DNA of 64,000 bases from Cladocopium goreaui (GCA_947184155.2 CAMXCT020001461.1:78501-142500); one strand, 5' to 3'. Shown: positions 11,291-22,055, numbered from the stretch's first letter. The notes: generated from the letters alone by a model not told the origin. Program-made: numbers and translations.

Positions 11291-11412
11291 TTCAGCGGGA
11301 TCAGCCACCCGATCTTCTGACCGAGTATCGAGGTTGGCCCTTCTCTTTGCATTGTTCGCGCCCAAAGCTGGCGTCGCTTGGCTTCTTGTGCCTCCCCTTT
11401 GTTGCGGGAAAG
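11291..11412 (+). CDS. Predicted exon with a membrane segment
   Basis: Acceptor TACCCAG and donor GGGAAAG|GTGATG bound a frame reading SATRSSDRVSRLALLFALFA then PKAGVAWLLVPPLCCGK. The 20-residue hydrophobic stretch is long enough for a transmembrane helix or signal anchor preceded by Arg residues. The gene is not recognised. Confidence 0.4.
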
Positions 11413-11645
11413 GTGATGAACACGGCCGCAATAAACAATCAATCTCTATATGATTTGGATTTATTTGGGTCATCTGGTCAGGGGTTGGCTGAATTTCCGC
11501 AATGATGTGGTGAAGCTGAGTTGTTGAAGATTCGGGCTTGACAGCTCTAACCTCTCTTGAAGCCACCCCTCCCGACTCTCCAGCTGGATCGTTGGGCCTC
11601 CCAATATCTTTGGAACAGAAAGCTTGCTATTTAGCAACTGCAATG

Positions 11646-11747
11646 TGGGGCCCCCCAGTTATAAGATGGTTTATAAACCCCATTAACTATAGTTATAGGT
11701 ACCATAAACCATAGTTATTGGAGTTATAAACCATCTAGGGGCCCCAC
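11646..11747. repeat. Foldback element with TGGGGCCCC ends
   Basis: TGGGGCCCC...AGATGGTTTATA is mirrored by TATAAACCATCTAGGGGCCCC, with AACTATAGTTATAGG in the loop. A related, less complete sequence (GGGGCCCCTAGTTATG) lies at 33528-33605. Confidence 0.6.
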
Positions 11748-11929
11748 TTTGTGCCAATTAAACCCTCCACATATGGGTTAGAAGTTGACCCCAAGTCATG
11801 TCATATCATGTCTTAACAGCTGGATTTGTGAGACAATTCTGGGCCCCAGAATTGGATGATGGGGAAATTCCAAGCGGAACCCCCCAAAAGTTGATTGTAA
11901 AATCATCAAATCCCCATGGTTTTCTCAAG

Positions 11930-12290
11930 ATGTTCCCCTTGAACCCATCGAATCCGCACATTGTTACTGGAAAAATCCGACCACTTTCTGAACTTTTCAG
12001 CATCGAATCCCTATTGCAATCCATCCTTCAGGGGTGACATCCTACATCTGATGAGCTTTTCATCGTCAAATCCCTTTTGTCATCAACTTTTCATGGTTAA
12101 ATCAGTTCAATCCTGGCTTTTGGCAATTTCTGATGGTTAAATTCTTTTGGTCATCAACTTTTTATGGTTATAACATGTTATAAATGCTGTTCTTTTTTAA
12201 GAATCAATTTTTGGATGGTAAAATCTGTGTTGTAATCAATTCTCCATGGTTAAATCCAAATGTTCATCAATTTCTGATGGTTGAATCATG
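11930..12290. repeat. Degenerate TCATGGTTAAATC-type repeats
   Basis: Imperfect units of about 35-50 bp repeat the words CATCAA[CT]TTTTCATGG, TGATGGTTAAATC and ATGGTTATAAC. Related arrays lie at 14915-15075 and 54110-54235. Confidence 0.5.
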
Positions 12291-12652
12291 TTGAATCTCT
12301 CACCTGCTTGGCTGAGCCCTTGCAACAAGGCCTCGCCAGGGCCGGCGCTGGCGCCTGGCTTCTTTGAGCTCCTTACCTGGAGCAGGGCTTTGGAGTCGGA
12401 GATCCAGCTAGAGGACAGATGAGTTTCCATGGCTTTTTCCCCCTTGGTTTTTGACGGATTAATGGTGATTTAACCAACAAAAATGGAGATTTAATGGTGG
12501 TTAAAATGGTGATTAATATGGTTAATGGTGATTACTGCTGGTTAATGGTGATTAATGTTATTATAATGGTTATTGTGGTGCTGGTTAATGGTGGCTTATG
12601 GTGTTTTCCTCTGGTGGAAAACATGTGGTTTGGGGTCGCGCTTGGGATGGCT

Positions 12653-12769
12653 TACCCTCCGGTAATCAAATATGACAGCCTGGCAAATCCCCGAACGAAA
12701 TGAAGAGATAATGGGAAAGAATCTTGAAATGGTGGCTTTTCCATTGCCGCGTTTGACTACCGGAGGGCA
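12653..12769. mobile_element. Foldback MITE, family B
   Basis: The left end TACCCTCCGGTAATCAAATA and right end GTTTGACTACCGGAGGG are inverted. The CCATTGCCGCGTTTGA segment matches other B copies (13931, 33778, 53414). The right flank reads CA in place of TA. Confidence 0.65.
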
Positions 12770-13332
12770 TACTCTTTGTGTAATTGTTTGGACTCAGCAA
12801 AAAGATGGATGGATTTGAAGAGGATGACTTTCTGGTACTTTCGGTGATTTTTGGGCCTCAAGAGGGACATGATGTTGTGGGTGTTGGCAGACTGTGGGAT
12901 ATCGGGGCCACAGATTCTTTTTCAGGGCCCAGGTCGCAGGCCGTTTGTGGTAAGGCATTGGGGATGGTGGATAGTTTATTGCCTTTACCACATCACATAT
13001 TTTTTTAAAATATGGTTATTAGTGGGTTTACCACAGAATGGTACTTTCACAAGATAAACCCGAAAGTATGTGATACCAGAATTTCGTTTCATGATCTCAC
13101 TGTTGTGTTTGGGGATCATCACTTCCGGTGTTTTTCAACACGAAGGTGATCTAGGTCCCCCACACCAAGCTCTGTAGGAGTCCAGGGACAATCTGCCCCC
13201 ACTGCGCAGGCCAGGGGAACTGGAAATCACCATTTTCAATAGGTGCCTCATGTATACGAATGAGGGATATCAATATCCCGGGTGGGCCAGGCGGTAGCCT
13301 GAACAGCAAAGGAATTCCGGTGAAAGAAAAAC

Positions 13333-13610
13333 TGTATAATATAATATAATATAATATAATATTATGTTATATTATACTATATTATATTGTATTATAATGT
13401 ATAATATATATATATTAGTGTTGTTATTATTATTACATATAATGTATAATAATATATATATATATTTATTTTATTATATTATATTAATATTATATTATAC
13501 TAGTATAATATTACAATATATTAATATCATATTATATCAATATTATATTATATTAATATTATATTCGAATATATATATATATGTATGTATGTATGTATGT
13601 TCAGAGAAGA
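13333..13610. repeat. AT-only satellite with ATGT tail
   Basis: TATAA/ATATT-type pentamer and hexamer runs over about 250 bp end in (ATGT)n at 13582-13600. Confidence 0.9.
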
Positions 13611-13692
13611 TTTGATGTATGGTTTTCCAAGGGAGTCTGCAACGTAACAGTGTCCCATTGTTGCTTTACACCCCACTTCTGCCGGCTTTCAG

Positions 13693-13839
13693 CTGGATCT
13701 TCAGCGCCAGGGACAGTCCATGTCATCGTTTGGTGGCAGCTCTCCTACGACAGGCGTGGCAGGATTTCAAGGGCGAAATTCCTGTCAGATTCAGTGGGTG
13801 GTGAATCAGCAAGAGGCCCAATCTGTTTGTGCAAAATGA
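13693..13839 (+). CDS. Predicted exon, Gln/Ser-rich
   Basis: After a TTTCAG acceptor the frame reads LDLQRQGQSMSSFGGSSPTT then GVAGFQGRNSCQIQWVVNQQ and stops at 13837-13839 (48 residues). It could be a terminal exon. It is low-complexity but not a simple repeat. Unrecognised. Confidence 0.4.
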   Translation: MDLQRQGQSMSSFGGSSPTTGVAGFQGRNSCQIQWVVNQQEAQSVCAK

Positions 13840-13930
13840 GACTCTAAGACGTTTGTTTCATCCTTGGGGAGTGCAAAGTGAATTTTTCGAGTCAGATATT
13901 TTCGTTTTTTGCAAATGGTGAAAGATCTAG

Positions 13931-14047
13931 ATATCCTCCCACAATCAAACATGTCTAGATGGGACATATCCTATCAATGGAGCTTTTGTGGGGAAATGAT
14001 CTATGAATGGGGAATTTTCCATTGGCATGTTTGGCTACTGGAGGGTA
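13931..14047. mobile_element. Foldback MITE, family B
   Basis: TCCTCCCACAATCAAACATG at the left is mirrored by CATGTTTGGCTACTGGAGGG at the right, followed by TA. The internal segment AATTTTCCATTGGCATG matches the family. Confidence 0.6.
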
Positions 14048-14202
14048 TTGTGCATTGTTTTGCTCAGTCAGTTCGGATGGCAAACCATGACACGGGAACT
14101 GACTGGAACTGCTGGGTTCCAGGCGATGGATAGGATGTAAACCTAAACATTTGATCAGATGTGTGACCAACCCACTATGTTTCTCAAACTACCGACCAAA
14201 AT

Positions 14203-14327
14203 GTGGCAAGCGCTGGTTGGTTCCGATTGTACCGTGAGATCACGAAACGAATTGGGAATTCTGATGATGATTGGGGCAGAGCGAGGCGCACTTCAGAGAG
14301 TTGGCGCATCGACAGGACGCCCCGCAG
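14203..14327 (+). CDS. Predicted exon, basic protein
   Basis: The frame reads SAGWFRLYREITKRIGNSDD then DWGRARRTSESWRIDRTPRR, with a donor CCGCAG|GTCGGT. It is strongly charged, Arg-rich and soluble. The left boundary is uncertain. Confidence 0.45.
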
Positions 14328-14914
14328 GTCGGTCGTGTGTTTGCCAGATGGTTTTTCTTTTATTTTTTTCCATTGTTGTTGGCATCAAAGGACCCAGATC
14401 TTGGCTACACCTAGCCTCAACCTCTTTGGTATCTTTGGTGGCTTCTGGAAAATTGGAGACCTTGGATTCGTCACTTTTGATTTTGACACTCTCATGGAAA
14501 TCAGCAACATTTCACCAAGAGTAGCTCCTTTGGAATGTCGGTATCCCAATAGGGGGACAATCCCTCGAGAGGTTCCTTGGGAACGGTGTAACGGGACTTC
14601 AGATACCGATAAGGGCTAACGGGGTAATTTTTCAGTGAAATGTAGTAAACCGAGTGCCACAAACTCCAAGTGGGGATAACAACAGTTTAGTAAATCTCTG
14701 GAATTTTGGGCATGGCAGATATGTTTTTGGGTTTACATATTTGGCGTGCCTGGTGCCGTTCTGTCGTGCGCTGGAAGGAGGACCATGAAGAGAGTGAAGC
14801 AGGTTGAGTCCTCAGTGGGATGATACCTAGATTTTTTTGCAATTTTTTGACGTGCCCATTTCCTTTCAAACAATGCAACATGTGCAAGATTTGGGCATGT
14901 TTGAACATGGGCAT

Positions 14915-15075
14915 ACTGTTTGATGGCTAAATCCTCATTCTTGATGGTTGAAGCCCCACTTTCGATGGCTAAATCCTCATTTGGATGGCTAAATCATGAT
15001 ATCTGATGGCTAAATTGTTCAACCCTCATTTTTTGAGATCGAATCACCATTTTTTTGATGGGTAAATCCCTCGCT
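14915..15075. repeat. GATGGCTAAATC degenerate repeat
   Basis: Six or more units of GATGG[CT]TAAATC(CTCATT) are spaced about 20-30 bp apart. They are related to the repeats at 11930-12290. Confidence 0.6.
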
Positions 15076-15093
15076 TTCCCCAAACATCTCCAG

Positions 15094-15184
15094 CTTCAGG
15101 AGCTGCTTCTCCGTCGCTCTCCTTCCCGGCCATGATGTCGGAGCTTCAAAGCGGCCACGCTGAGGTGGAAGGCGGCAGCGGCAC
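15094..15184 (+). CDS. Predicted exon, unknown protein
   Basis: CTCCAG acceptor and ACG|GTTTAT donor bound a frame reading SGAASPSLSFPAMMSELQSG then HAEVEGGSGT. Confidence 0.35.
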
Positions 15185-15231
15185 GGTTTATTTCTGACCG
15201 TTTTCAGGATGAACGGCATGGTATTTTTTGG

Positions 15232-15290
15232 AGGTTTCATGATGGGTTTCATGATGTTTCATGATGGGTTTCATGATGGGTTTCATGACT
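15232..15290. repeat. GGTTTCATGATG short tandem repeat
   Basis: Five near-perfect 12-bp units, one shortened to 9 bp, lie between two predicted exons. Confidence 0.7.
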
Positions 15291-15356
15291 GTTTTCGAAT
15301 AACCTATCCATTTTGCCGTAGCCATTCGTTTTCGACTTAATTAGTGGCAACTTGTT

Positions 15357-15569
15357 ATGTGGGGATTTGGTGATGATCGACGATCCGAGCCTCCACGGAT
15401 AGGAGAAATGCTGGGGAAAGTCCATCGTCTCATGGTGGCTGTGGCTATGAATGCCAGTAAGATGGTAAGAGCTGGCAAAGCTGGCATTCAACCAGTGATT
15501 GTAGGATATCCCACTCATTCAATGGTTCTCGAAACTGGGAAGCTCGTGGGAGTTTTCCCTCTAAGATAG
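15357..15569 (+). CDS. Hypothetical coding fragment
   Basis: The only open frame here ends at 15567-15569 and reads IGEMLGKVHRLMVAVAMNAS then AGKAGIQPVIVGYPTHSMVL. GC content is lower than in the exons around it. It is of unknown function and may be a relic. Confidence 0.3.
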   Translation: MWGFGDDRRSEPPRIGEMLGKVHRLMVAVAMNASKMVRAGKAGIQPVIVGYPTHSMVLETGKLVGVFPLR

Positions 15570-15660
15570 ACGTATTCTGAATACTTCGAGATGAGCAGTG
15601 CAGTGCAGTGCTTTTAAACTTCTCTTCAGCAATCCAATCAATTGATCCCAGCAGTTGATT

Positions 15661-15875
15661 CGCCACACTTCGCTGGGGAAATTCTGTGGTTTTGGTGCAC
15701 CCCAACCGCCCAACCATCCCCTGATGTTCCGATCGCAGATCCCGGAGTCTTGGACGTCTTCAGAACAAACTCCGCCTTCGCCCTGGAGGCCAGTCACATG
15801 GTGCCAGTCGGGTGGGGACACCATGCTGGTGAAAGTCAGCCACGCTTGGCGAGGCCGCCGAAGTTATGTTTGTTG
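15661..15875 (+). CDS. Predicted exon(s), frame ambiguous
   Basis: This GC-rich stretch has two frames open throughout. One reads LGKFCGFGAPQPPNHPLMFR and QSGGDTMLVKVSHAWRGRR; the other reads HFAGEILWFWCTPTAQPSPD and VPVGWGHHAGESQPRLARPP. The similar quality of both frames prevents a choice. Confidence 0.35.
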
Positions 15876-15997
15876 GTTTATATGAACTATTAGTTATATA
15901 TTTTTTTTATATCATATTATATCCCCCCTAATCAACCCTAGTTCACCCAAGATATCCCAGGGGAAGTGCTGGACCCTAACTTGCCATCAGATTGCAG

Positions 15998-16098
15998 GGT
16001 GCTGGACATTGCACCATAGGCGAGACGATCCTTTCTGGAGCTCTGTACTCACTTGGACAAGTTCTGTCTGCTCCTCAGGGCCTGGGGATGGTGGAGAG
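15998..16098 (+). CDS. Predicted exon, hydrophobic
   Basis: ATTGCAG acceptor and GGAGAG|GTGAGT donor (a strong consensus) bound GAGHCTIGETILSGALYSLG then QVLSAPQGLGMVE. Hydrophobicity is compatible with part of a membrane helix. It is the last convincing exon before the 16.4-18.8 kb repeat block. Confidence 0.5.
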
Positions 16099-16396
16099 GT
16101 GAGTAGTTGTATCTGTTGCATTCTTTTTGGTCTCGTAACGAAGGTATTCAATCAATTTCAATAGACCTTTATGACTTTATGACTAGACTTGTTTTTTCCC
16201 GAATGCGTAGCAAGGGTTCCCGTTTCACTCTGGGGGTCTGGGGGTTGAGGGTGTGTTCGCTCGACGTTGCGTTTGTGGTCGCAACCGTTCGCAACCGTCC
16301 GCGCGCAACCGTTCGCGCCGTATGGCCGTGCCTATGGGAAGTTTTGCAGAGGTGGTCCTTTTTGGAGGTTTCAGACGTCTGGTTGCTTCGTTTCGC

Positions 16397-16670
16397 GTGG
16401 CAGGCGTGGCACTTCGTGACATTCAGACGTGTTCTGCAACGTGTCGAAAGTCGTTTTGCGTGGCAGGCGCAATACTTTTGTGACGTTTTCAGAAGATGTG
16501 TTGCAGTTTTCGTGGCAGGCGCAGCACTTTGGACGTGTCCATCGTCATTTTTCGTGGCAGGCGCAGCACTTTAGACGTGTCCTGTTGCGTGTTTTTTGTA
16601 AATCGCATTGGCAGGGCTGCGTCAAGTGGCGACAAGGTGCAAATTCCGTGGCAGGCGTGGCATTTTCTGA
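16397..16670. repeat. GTGGCAGGCG[TC] dispersed repeat cluster
   Basis: The core GTGGCAGGCGTGGCACTT and variants start at about 16397, 16460, 16512, 16554 and 16648. Further cores occur in the array that follows (17082, 17297), at 61997, and inverted at 49157-49480. In one frame they read VAGVALRDI, which makes spurious protein predictions. Confidence 0.75.
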
Positions 16671-16792
16671 CATGTGCTGAAAATTGACGGAAGCCTCGCA
16701 CGAAACATCGATTTTGAGGTTGCAAATTTTCAGGTTCTAAGGAAAACTCGTAGGAAAACGTCGATTTTGAAGCTGCAAAGTGTGAAAATTGG

Positions 16793-17457
16793 AGGAAGTC
16801 TCGCACGAAATGGTCGTTTTGGTGCTCCCACCTGTCTCGTCTCCCGTGTCTGGTTTTCCCGTGGCCTCGCCGTGTCTATGGGGGAAGCTGCAAAACTTGT
16901 CTTTTTGTCGTGTTGCCAACTGTGAACATTGCCGGAAGTCTCGTACGAAATGATCGTTTTGGTGCTCCCACGTGTCTCGTCTCGAGTCTCTGGTTTTCCC
17001 GTGGCCTCGCCGTGTCTATGGGGGAAGCCGCAAAACCTCTCCTTTTCGAAGGTTTCCAAGGAAGTTGTCATGTCGTTTTGCGTGGCAGGCGTGGCACTTT
17101 GTGATATTCCAACCTGCTTGATAATGTGTCAAAAATGTCAAAATTGGAGGAAGTCTCGTACGAAATGCTCGTTTTTCTGCATCCACGTGTCTTGTCTCGA
17201 GTCGCTGGTTTTCCTGTGGCGTCGCCGTGTCTATGGGGGAAGCTGGAAAACATGTCCTTTTCGAATGTTTCCAAGCAGGTTGTCATGTCGTTTTGCGTGG
17301 CAGGCGTGGCACTTTGTGACATTCCAACCTGTTTGATAACGTGTGGAAAATATCAAAATTGGAGGAAGTCTCGCACGAAATGCTCGTTTTTTGCACCCAC
17401 GTGTCTCGTCTCGAGTCTCTGGTTTTCCTGTGGCGTCGCCGTGTCTATGGGGGAAGC
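16793..17457. repeat. Tandem array of units about 140-220 bp long
   Basis: Four copies begin with GGAAGTCTCG[CT]ACGAAATG at about 16793, 16934, 17150 and 17365. They continue through TGGTTTTCC[CT]GTGG and CGTGTCTATGGGGGAAGC. Units 2 and 3 carry an extra GTGGCAGGCGTGGCACTT module, which explains the period change from about 140 to 215 bp. The fourth unit is cut at GGGGGAAGCT by the minisatellite that starts at 17458. The long open frame through the array is a by-product of low stop density. Confidence 0.85.
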
Positions 17458-18760
17458 TCCGCACTCCACACTCTACACTTTACACTCCACACTCCACAAT
17501 TTACACTTTAGATACACTTTAGACCCCACACTCTACACTTTACACTCCACACTTTACACTTTGCACTTTACACTCCTCACTCCTCACCTGAGACTTTACA
17601 CTCCACACTCCACACTTTACACTACACACTCCTTACTTTACACTCCACACTTTACACTACACACTCCACACTTTCCACTCCACACTTTCCACTCCACACT
17701 CCACACTTTACACTCCTCACTCCACACTTTACACTCCTCACTCTACACTTTACACTCGTCACTTTACACTCTACACTCCACACTCTACACTTTACACTCT
17801 ACACTTTACACTCTACTCTACACTCCACACTCTACACTTTACACTCTACACTCCACACTTTACATTTCAGAGTCCACACTCTACACACCACACTCTACAC
17901 TTTCCACTCACATTTCGCACTCCACACTTTACACTCCACACTCCACACTTTACACTTTACACTCCTCACTCCACACTCTACACTCCACACTCCCCACTTT
18001 ACACACCACACTCCACACTCTACACTTTCCACTCCACACTCCGCACACCACACTCCACACTTTATACTTTACACTTCTCACACCACAATCCACACTTTGC
18101 ACTCCTCACTTTGCACTCCACACGCCACACTCTACACACCACACTCTACACTTTCCACTCCAGACTCCACACTCTACACTTTACGCTCCACACTCCACAC
18201 TTTACACTTCACAACTTCACACTCCGCACTCCACACTTTACACTCCCCACTCCACACTCCACACTTTACACTCCACACTCCACACTTTACACTCCTCGCT
18301 CCACACTCCACACTTTACACTCCTCACTCCACACTTTACACTCCACACTTCACACTTTCCACTCCACACTCCGCACTCCACACTCCACACTTTACACTCC
18401 ACACTTTACACTCCACACTCCACACTTTACACTCCTCACTCCACACTTTACACTCCACACTCCACACTTTACACTCCACACTTTACACTCCACACTCTAC
18501 GCTTTACAATCTACACTATACACTCTACACTCCACACTTTACACTCCACGCTTTCCACTTTACATTCCTCACTCCACACTTTACACTCCACACTCTACAC
18601 TTTACACTCCATACTCCACACTCTACACTTTATACTCCGCATTCTACACTTTACACACTCTACACTCCCCACTCCACACTTTACACTCCACACTTTACAC
18701 TCCACACTCCTTGCTTCACACTCCACACTCCACACTCTACACTTTCCACCCCACACTGCA
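17458..18760. repeat. ACACTCCACACTTTAC minisatellite
   Basis: About 1.3 kb is built from 6-bp words (ACACTC, CACACT, TTTACA, CTCTAC) in irregular order. Purines other than A are nearly absent on the + strand. Three frames stay open for long distances because TAA/TAG/TGA cannot easily form; these are not genes. Confidence 0.95.
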
Positions 18761-19292
18761 GACTGGTAACAAGGGAAACATGTACAAGACTGTTCAAATA
18801 TAAGCTATTGCAGAAAGGTATTGTGCGTGACTGCATAGCCATGTGTTTTGACATCTGTACCATTAACATACGTGTGAGCATTCGGGTTCGTGGGCTTCAT
18901 CTTGTTTTTAACCACAACATAACGGATGGGATATAGTTATCTAGCTTACCATCCTGTTTTTCGGGGTATTTATGACATGAGGCCACCTTAAAAGTGTGCT
19001 GAGATTTGCTGAGGCTTCTTCGTGGTGGTCTGGGCGCCTGGTGTTCCAAATGGGCCATGGGTTTTTGGAGACAGATCATCCAACCCATCCGAGGTGGAAA
19101 AAACCTCATCATCCATGGGAAACATAACTTTAATCATCTTTAATCATGCGAAAACTTATTTTCCGTGGGGAAAAACTTTGAGTATAGCAACCCTTCAAGA
19201 AGATCGAAAAGAAAACAAGTATAGTGTTTTTCACTTTTTTTGGGCTAGTATACTTGTATCACCCATGCTACGAGGCGTTGCGACCCTACCAG

Positions 19293-19349
19293 CAGCTTGC
19301 AGCTGCGGGCGGCGCCGGAACCCCTGGAAGTGGAGAAAGTGGTTGGAAG
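19293..19349 (+). CDS. Predicted short exon
   Basis: A CTACCAG acceptor and TTGGAAG|GTGGTC donor bound a 57-bp GC-rich segment. It reads QLAAAGGAGTPGSGESGWK or, in the other open frame, SLQLRAAPEPLEVEKVVGR. Confidence 0.35.
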
Positions 19350-19691
19350 GTGGTCCAACCCGAAGATTTGAAGTGATTGAAATCAGATTGATATTGATCA
19401 TTGAAATCATTGAAGTGATTTGTACTGAATCGTGAGATCTTGTTTCCATGGGAACAGCATGGACGATTCTGCATTGACTCCCAGCAATATGCAAGATCCC
19501 AGACAGTGATGGCCGGGGCAACCGAGCAAACTTCTGAGTTTTCTCCAACTTGATGTCAGAACCACCACTCAAATCCAGGTATTTCAATGAAGGTCCTTAA
19601 ATGGAGTGGTGTTTCTGACATCAATTGATCTTCAAATCCACTTAAAATCCCTTTTTTGCACTTCATTTCCCAGGCATTTCCCATTTGCCCC

Positions 19692-19770
19692 TTCAAATCC
19701 ACTGAGGACGCAGCCCTCTGCTGGCTGCGGCGAAGCCTAAGTCACCTGTTGCAGGAGACGGGTTTCCACG
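19692..19770 (+). CDS. Predicted exon, unknown protein
   Basis: The frame reads FKSTEDAALCWLRRSLSHLL then QETG, an amphipathic helix. Boundaries are approximate. It may start the helical protein whose other exons lie at 20844-24655. Confidence 0.35.
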
Positions 19771-19925
19771 GGGGTCCCCCAAATCATGTTAGTAAACCCA
19801 TGGCGGCTTAGGGATTCCCCCCATGACTTAAGAAGCCTACATCAACTAATAGTAGTGCCATGGTCAAAGTTGAATTAGATTCAGCCGAGATGGTCATCAA
19901 TTGATGAATAGAGAATAGTAGAGAT

Positions 19926-20026
19926 ATGGCAGTGTGTCAAAACCTTGTACCCCTGGTGAACATCAAAATAGCTGGTAAATGGATGTTCATCCCCCTAAAA
20001 ATGGTATTAATAGGTATTGATCCATA
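19926..20026 (+). mobile_element. 101-bp element, copy 1 (identical inverted copy at 20717)
   Basis: This sequence, from ATGGCAGTGTGTCAAAACC to GGTATTGATCCATA, is the exact reverse complement of 20717-20817 over all 101 positions. A 10-bp direct repeat TAGTAGAGAT lies immediately left (19916-19925) and 6 bp beyond the right end (20033-20042), which could be a target duplication. The ends are not inverted repeats of each other, so it is not a classic MITE. Confidence 0.8.
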
Positions 20027-20218
20027 GCCATATAGTAGAGATCAATATAGCCATTTTATTTCCAGGATTACGATTATGGGATGACCATACCACATTCATC
20101 CAATGTTTTGACCATGGCACCCCTATCAAAACTCCCCCAAAACTTCGGGCCCCAAAATGAATCGATTGCAGTCCTGGGGACAGTCCACCAGGGTTTTGAT
20201 TGGCGGGGTATTTGAATA

Positions 20219-20322
20219 TACCCTCTGGTAAACTAACATAACTATGGAACATCACCATTTTTTATGGGAAAACTCACTATAAATGGCCATTTTCAATAGC
20301 TATGTTAAATTACCAGAGGGTA
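20219..20322. mobile_element. Foldback MITE, family A
   Basis: TA-flanked with near-perfect ends (CCCTCTGGTAAACTAACATA and TATGTTAAATTACCAGAGGG). It lies between the two 101-bp copies. It carries GTAAAC and TTACCAG splice-like ends. Confidence 0.85.
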
Positions 20323-20716
20323 TTTGATATTTCAGGGAAAGGATTGCTGGGTTAACTTGACTTTAAGAGATAATGATTAAATGGTGCAGGAAACCATTGG
20401 CAAATTGGTTTTCACCGTGTAAAGCTCCATGCACTGGGAGAACAGCAGTTTAACCCTTCACCGCTCACATTTGCTCGCAATTGATATGGTTCAGTGGAAC
20501 TGGATGGATTGGAAACGTATCAACTGCACTCCCATCAACTAAGAGTCGGGGTTTATCAAGGTTAACAAACTATGAACCCGTTTGAATACTTTGTGCCTGT
20601 GAATCCATGACTCTTTGCAGCATCCAAAAGTGCTACGTTCAAGGCAACACTTCAAAATTGAGACACACCTCAAGATTGAGAAGCTTCATGAAATCTTCAA
20701 TTTCCTGTGATTTGGG

Positions 20717-20817
20717 TATGGATCAATACCTATTAATACCATTTTTAGGGGGATGAACATCCATTTACCAGCTATTTTGATGTTCACCAGGGGTACAAGG
20801 TTTTGACACACTGCCAT
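20717..20817 (-). mobile_element. 101-bp element, copy 2 (inverted)
   Basis: Exact reverse complement of 19926-20026, 690 bp away. No target duplication is visible around this copy. The pair could be two recent insertions, or one inverted duplication. Confidence 0.8.
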
Positions 20818-20843
20818 TTTACATCAATCCATATCCATTTCGC

Positions 20844-20942
20844 CACGGTGCGCTGCGCATCGCTGCGCTACGCCCTGAGGAACTGGACAAAAGTTTACTT
20901 CAGCTCCGCCAGGCTCGGTGTCTGAAAGTCGGAGACAGGAAG
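20844..20942 (+). CDS. Predicted exon of a helical protein (exon a)
   Basis: The frame reads HGALRIAALRPEELDKSLLQ then LRQARCLKVGDRK, with donor AGGAAG|GTGGGC. It has high third-position GC and helix-forming composition. It is grouped with the exons at 21442, 22002, 22578, 22931, 23248, 24168 and 24544 by orientation, spacing and composition. That grouping is an inference. Confidence 0.45.
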
Positions 20943-21441
20943 GTGGGCGCAAAAAACAGCGGAAGGTTTTGGCGATTGCAAGATCGATAGGATTATATAT
21001 ATATAATTATATATACATATATATATATACACACTATATGATTATATACATTATATATCTATAATCTATATTAATGTGACAACGTATATGATTTATATAT
21101 GTATATATATATATATATGCAGATCGTACATCATGTATCATATATAATATATCACACACCATATATCATATATTTTATATAATATCAACATTTCAACATA
21201 GGATTTACATACATCATATCATAATAAATCCGGAAGACTTTCTGAAGAAAAAAACATATGCAAAAAGGCGATGGAACTCTCTTCCGGAGAGGACGCAGCG
21301 AGGTCACCGAAATTATAGCTGGACATTGCCTAGTGAGTACCCTGTAACTGGGGTGAGCTAACCCTACGATTCCTTCACCAAATTTCAACCGAGTCGGTTT
21401 TGGTCCATAGCTGCGCTGAAAGACCTGCTGTGTCCTGAAAG

Positions 21442-21535
21442 GCGAGGCTGGCGCTTATGCATGTGGCAAAGAAGCATTTGCAGGAGCGACGCGAGGGCGA
21501 TGATGCCGCGAAAAATCGAAAGCCATTGGGTTTTG
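21442..21535 (+). CDS. Predicted exon of a helical protein (exon b)
   Basis: After a TGAAAG acceptor the frame reads ARLALMHVAKKHLQERREGD then DAAKNRKPLGF. It is strongly helical and basic. A GTGCAT donor follows. Confidence 0.45.
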
Positions 21536-21545
21536 GTGCATGTGT

Positions 21546-21675
21546 ACTTGGTGGCTCATCCCACGAATCCTAAGTAGGTTGTATCCCTTGTTTTTTAGTC
21601 CGATAAGGTGGGTGAATCCACTTGTAGCTAGGGTGAACTAACCTACTTACGATTCGTGGGATGAGCCACCCAAGT
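21546..21675. mobile_element. Foldback element, family F
   Basis: The left arm ACTTGGTGGCTCATCCCACG continues AATCCTAAGTAGGTT. It is mirrored on the right by AACCTACTTACGATTCGTGG and GATGAGCCACC(C)AAGT: about 34 paired bases with a single mismatch or bulge. A related element lies at 52766-52910. Confidence 0.75.
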
Positions 21676-22001
21676 ATGGTGTGAAATTGAAAGGAAACTG
21701 GGTCTGTCTGAGAATTTTGGGGAACCTCCGCCAAGATCCGTCGGTTTATCGGAACCTTCAAGTGGCCAAAACGTGAGAATTGGGATTATTTCCAGTTTTC
21801 AGACACCCCCAAAAACTATGTTGGCGATATGTCCCGTGATATAACCATTAGATATATATATATATTTCTATGATATACCATATAAATGTAGCATTTATAA
21901 ATGTACCATTATATGCAGTATATTCTACATATACATGTAGCATTTATTCTATAGCCATGATATATGTATTACTCATATTGCCAGGATGCTTCTGTTGGCA
22001 G

Positions 22002-22055
22002 GATCTGGCCAAGAGGATCGGTGAAGCAGAAGAGCTTCAGCGACGATGGATGCAG
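22002..22055 (+). CDS. Predicted 54-bp exon (exon c)
   Basis: GTTGGCAG acceptor and ATGCAG|GTTGTA donor bound exactly 18 codons reading DLAKRIGEAEELQRRWMQ, in phase at both ends. This amphipathic helix fits the neighbouring exons. Confidence 0.5.

Noticed and set aside
17126-18769. 547-codon open frame and two other frames of 230-279 codons
   Set aside because: They run through the tandem array and the ACACTCCACACTTT minisatellite, where stop codons cannot easily form. All three frames are open at once.
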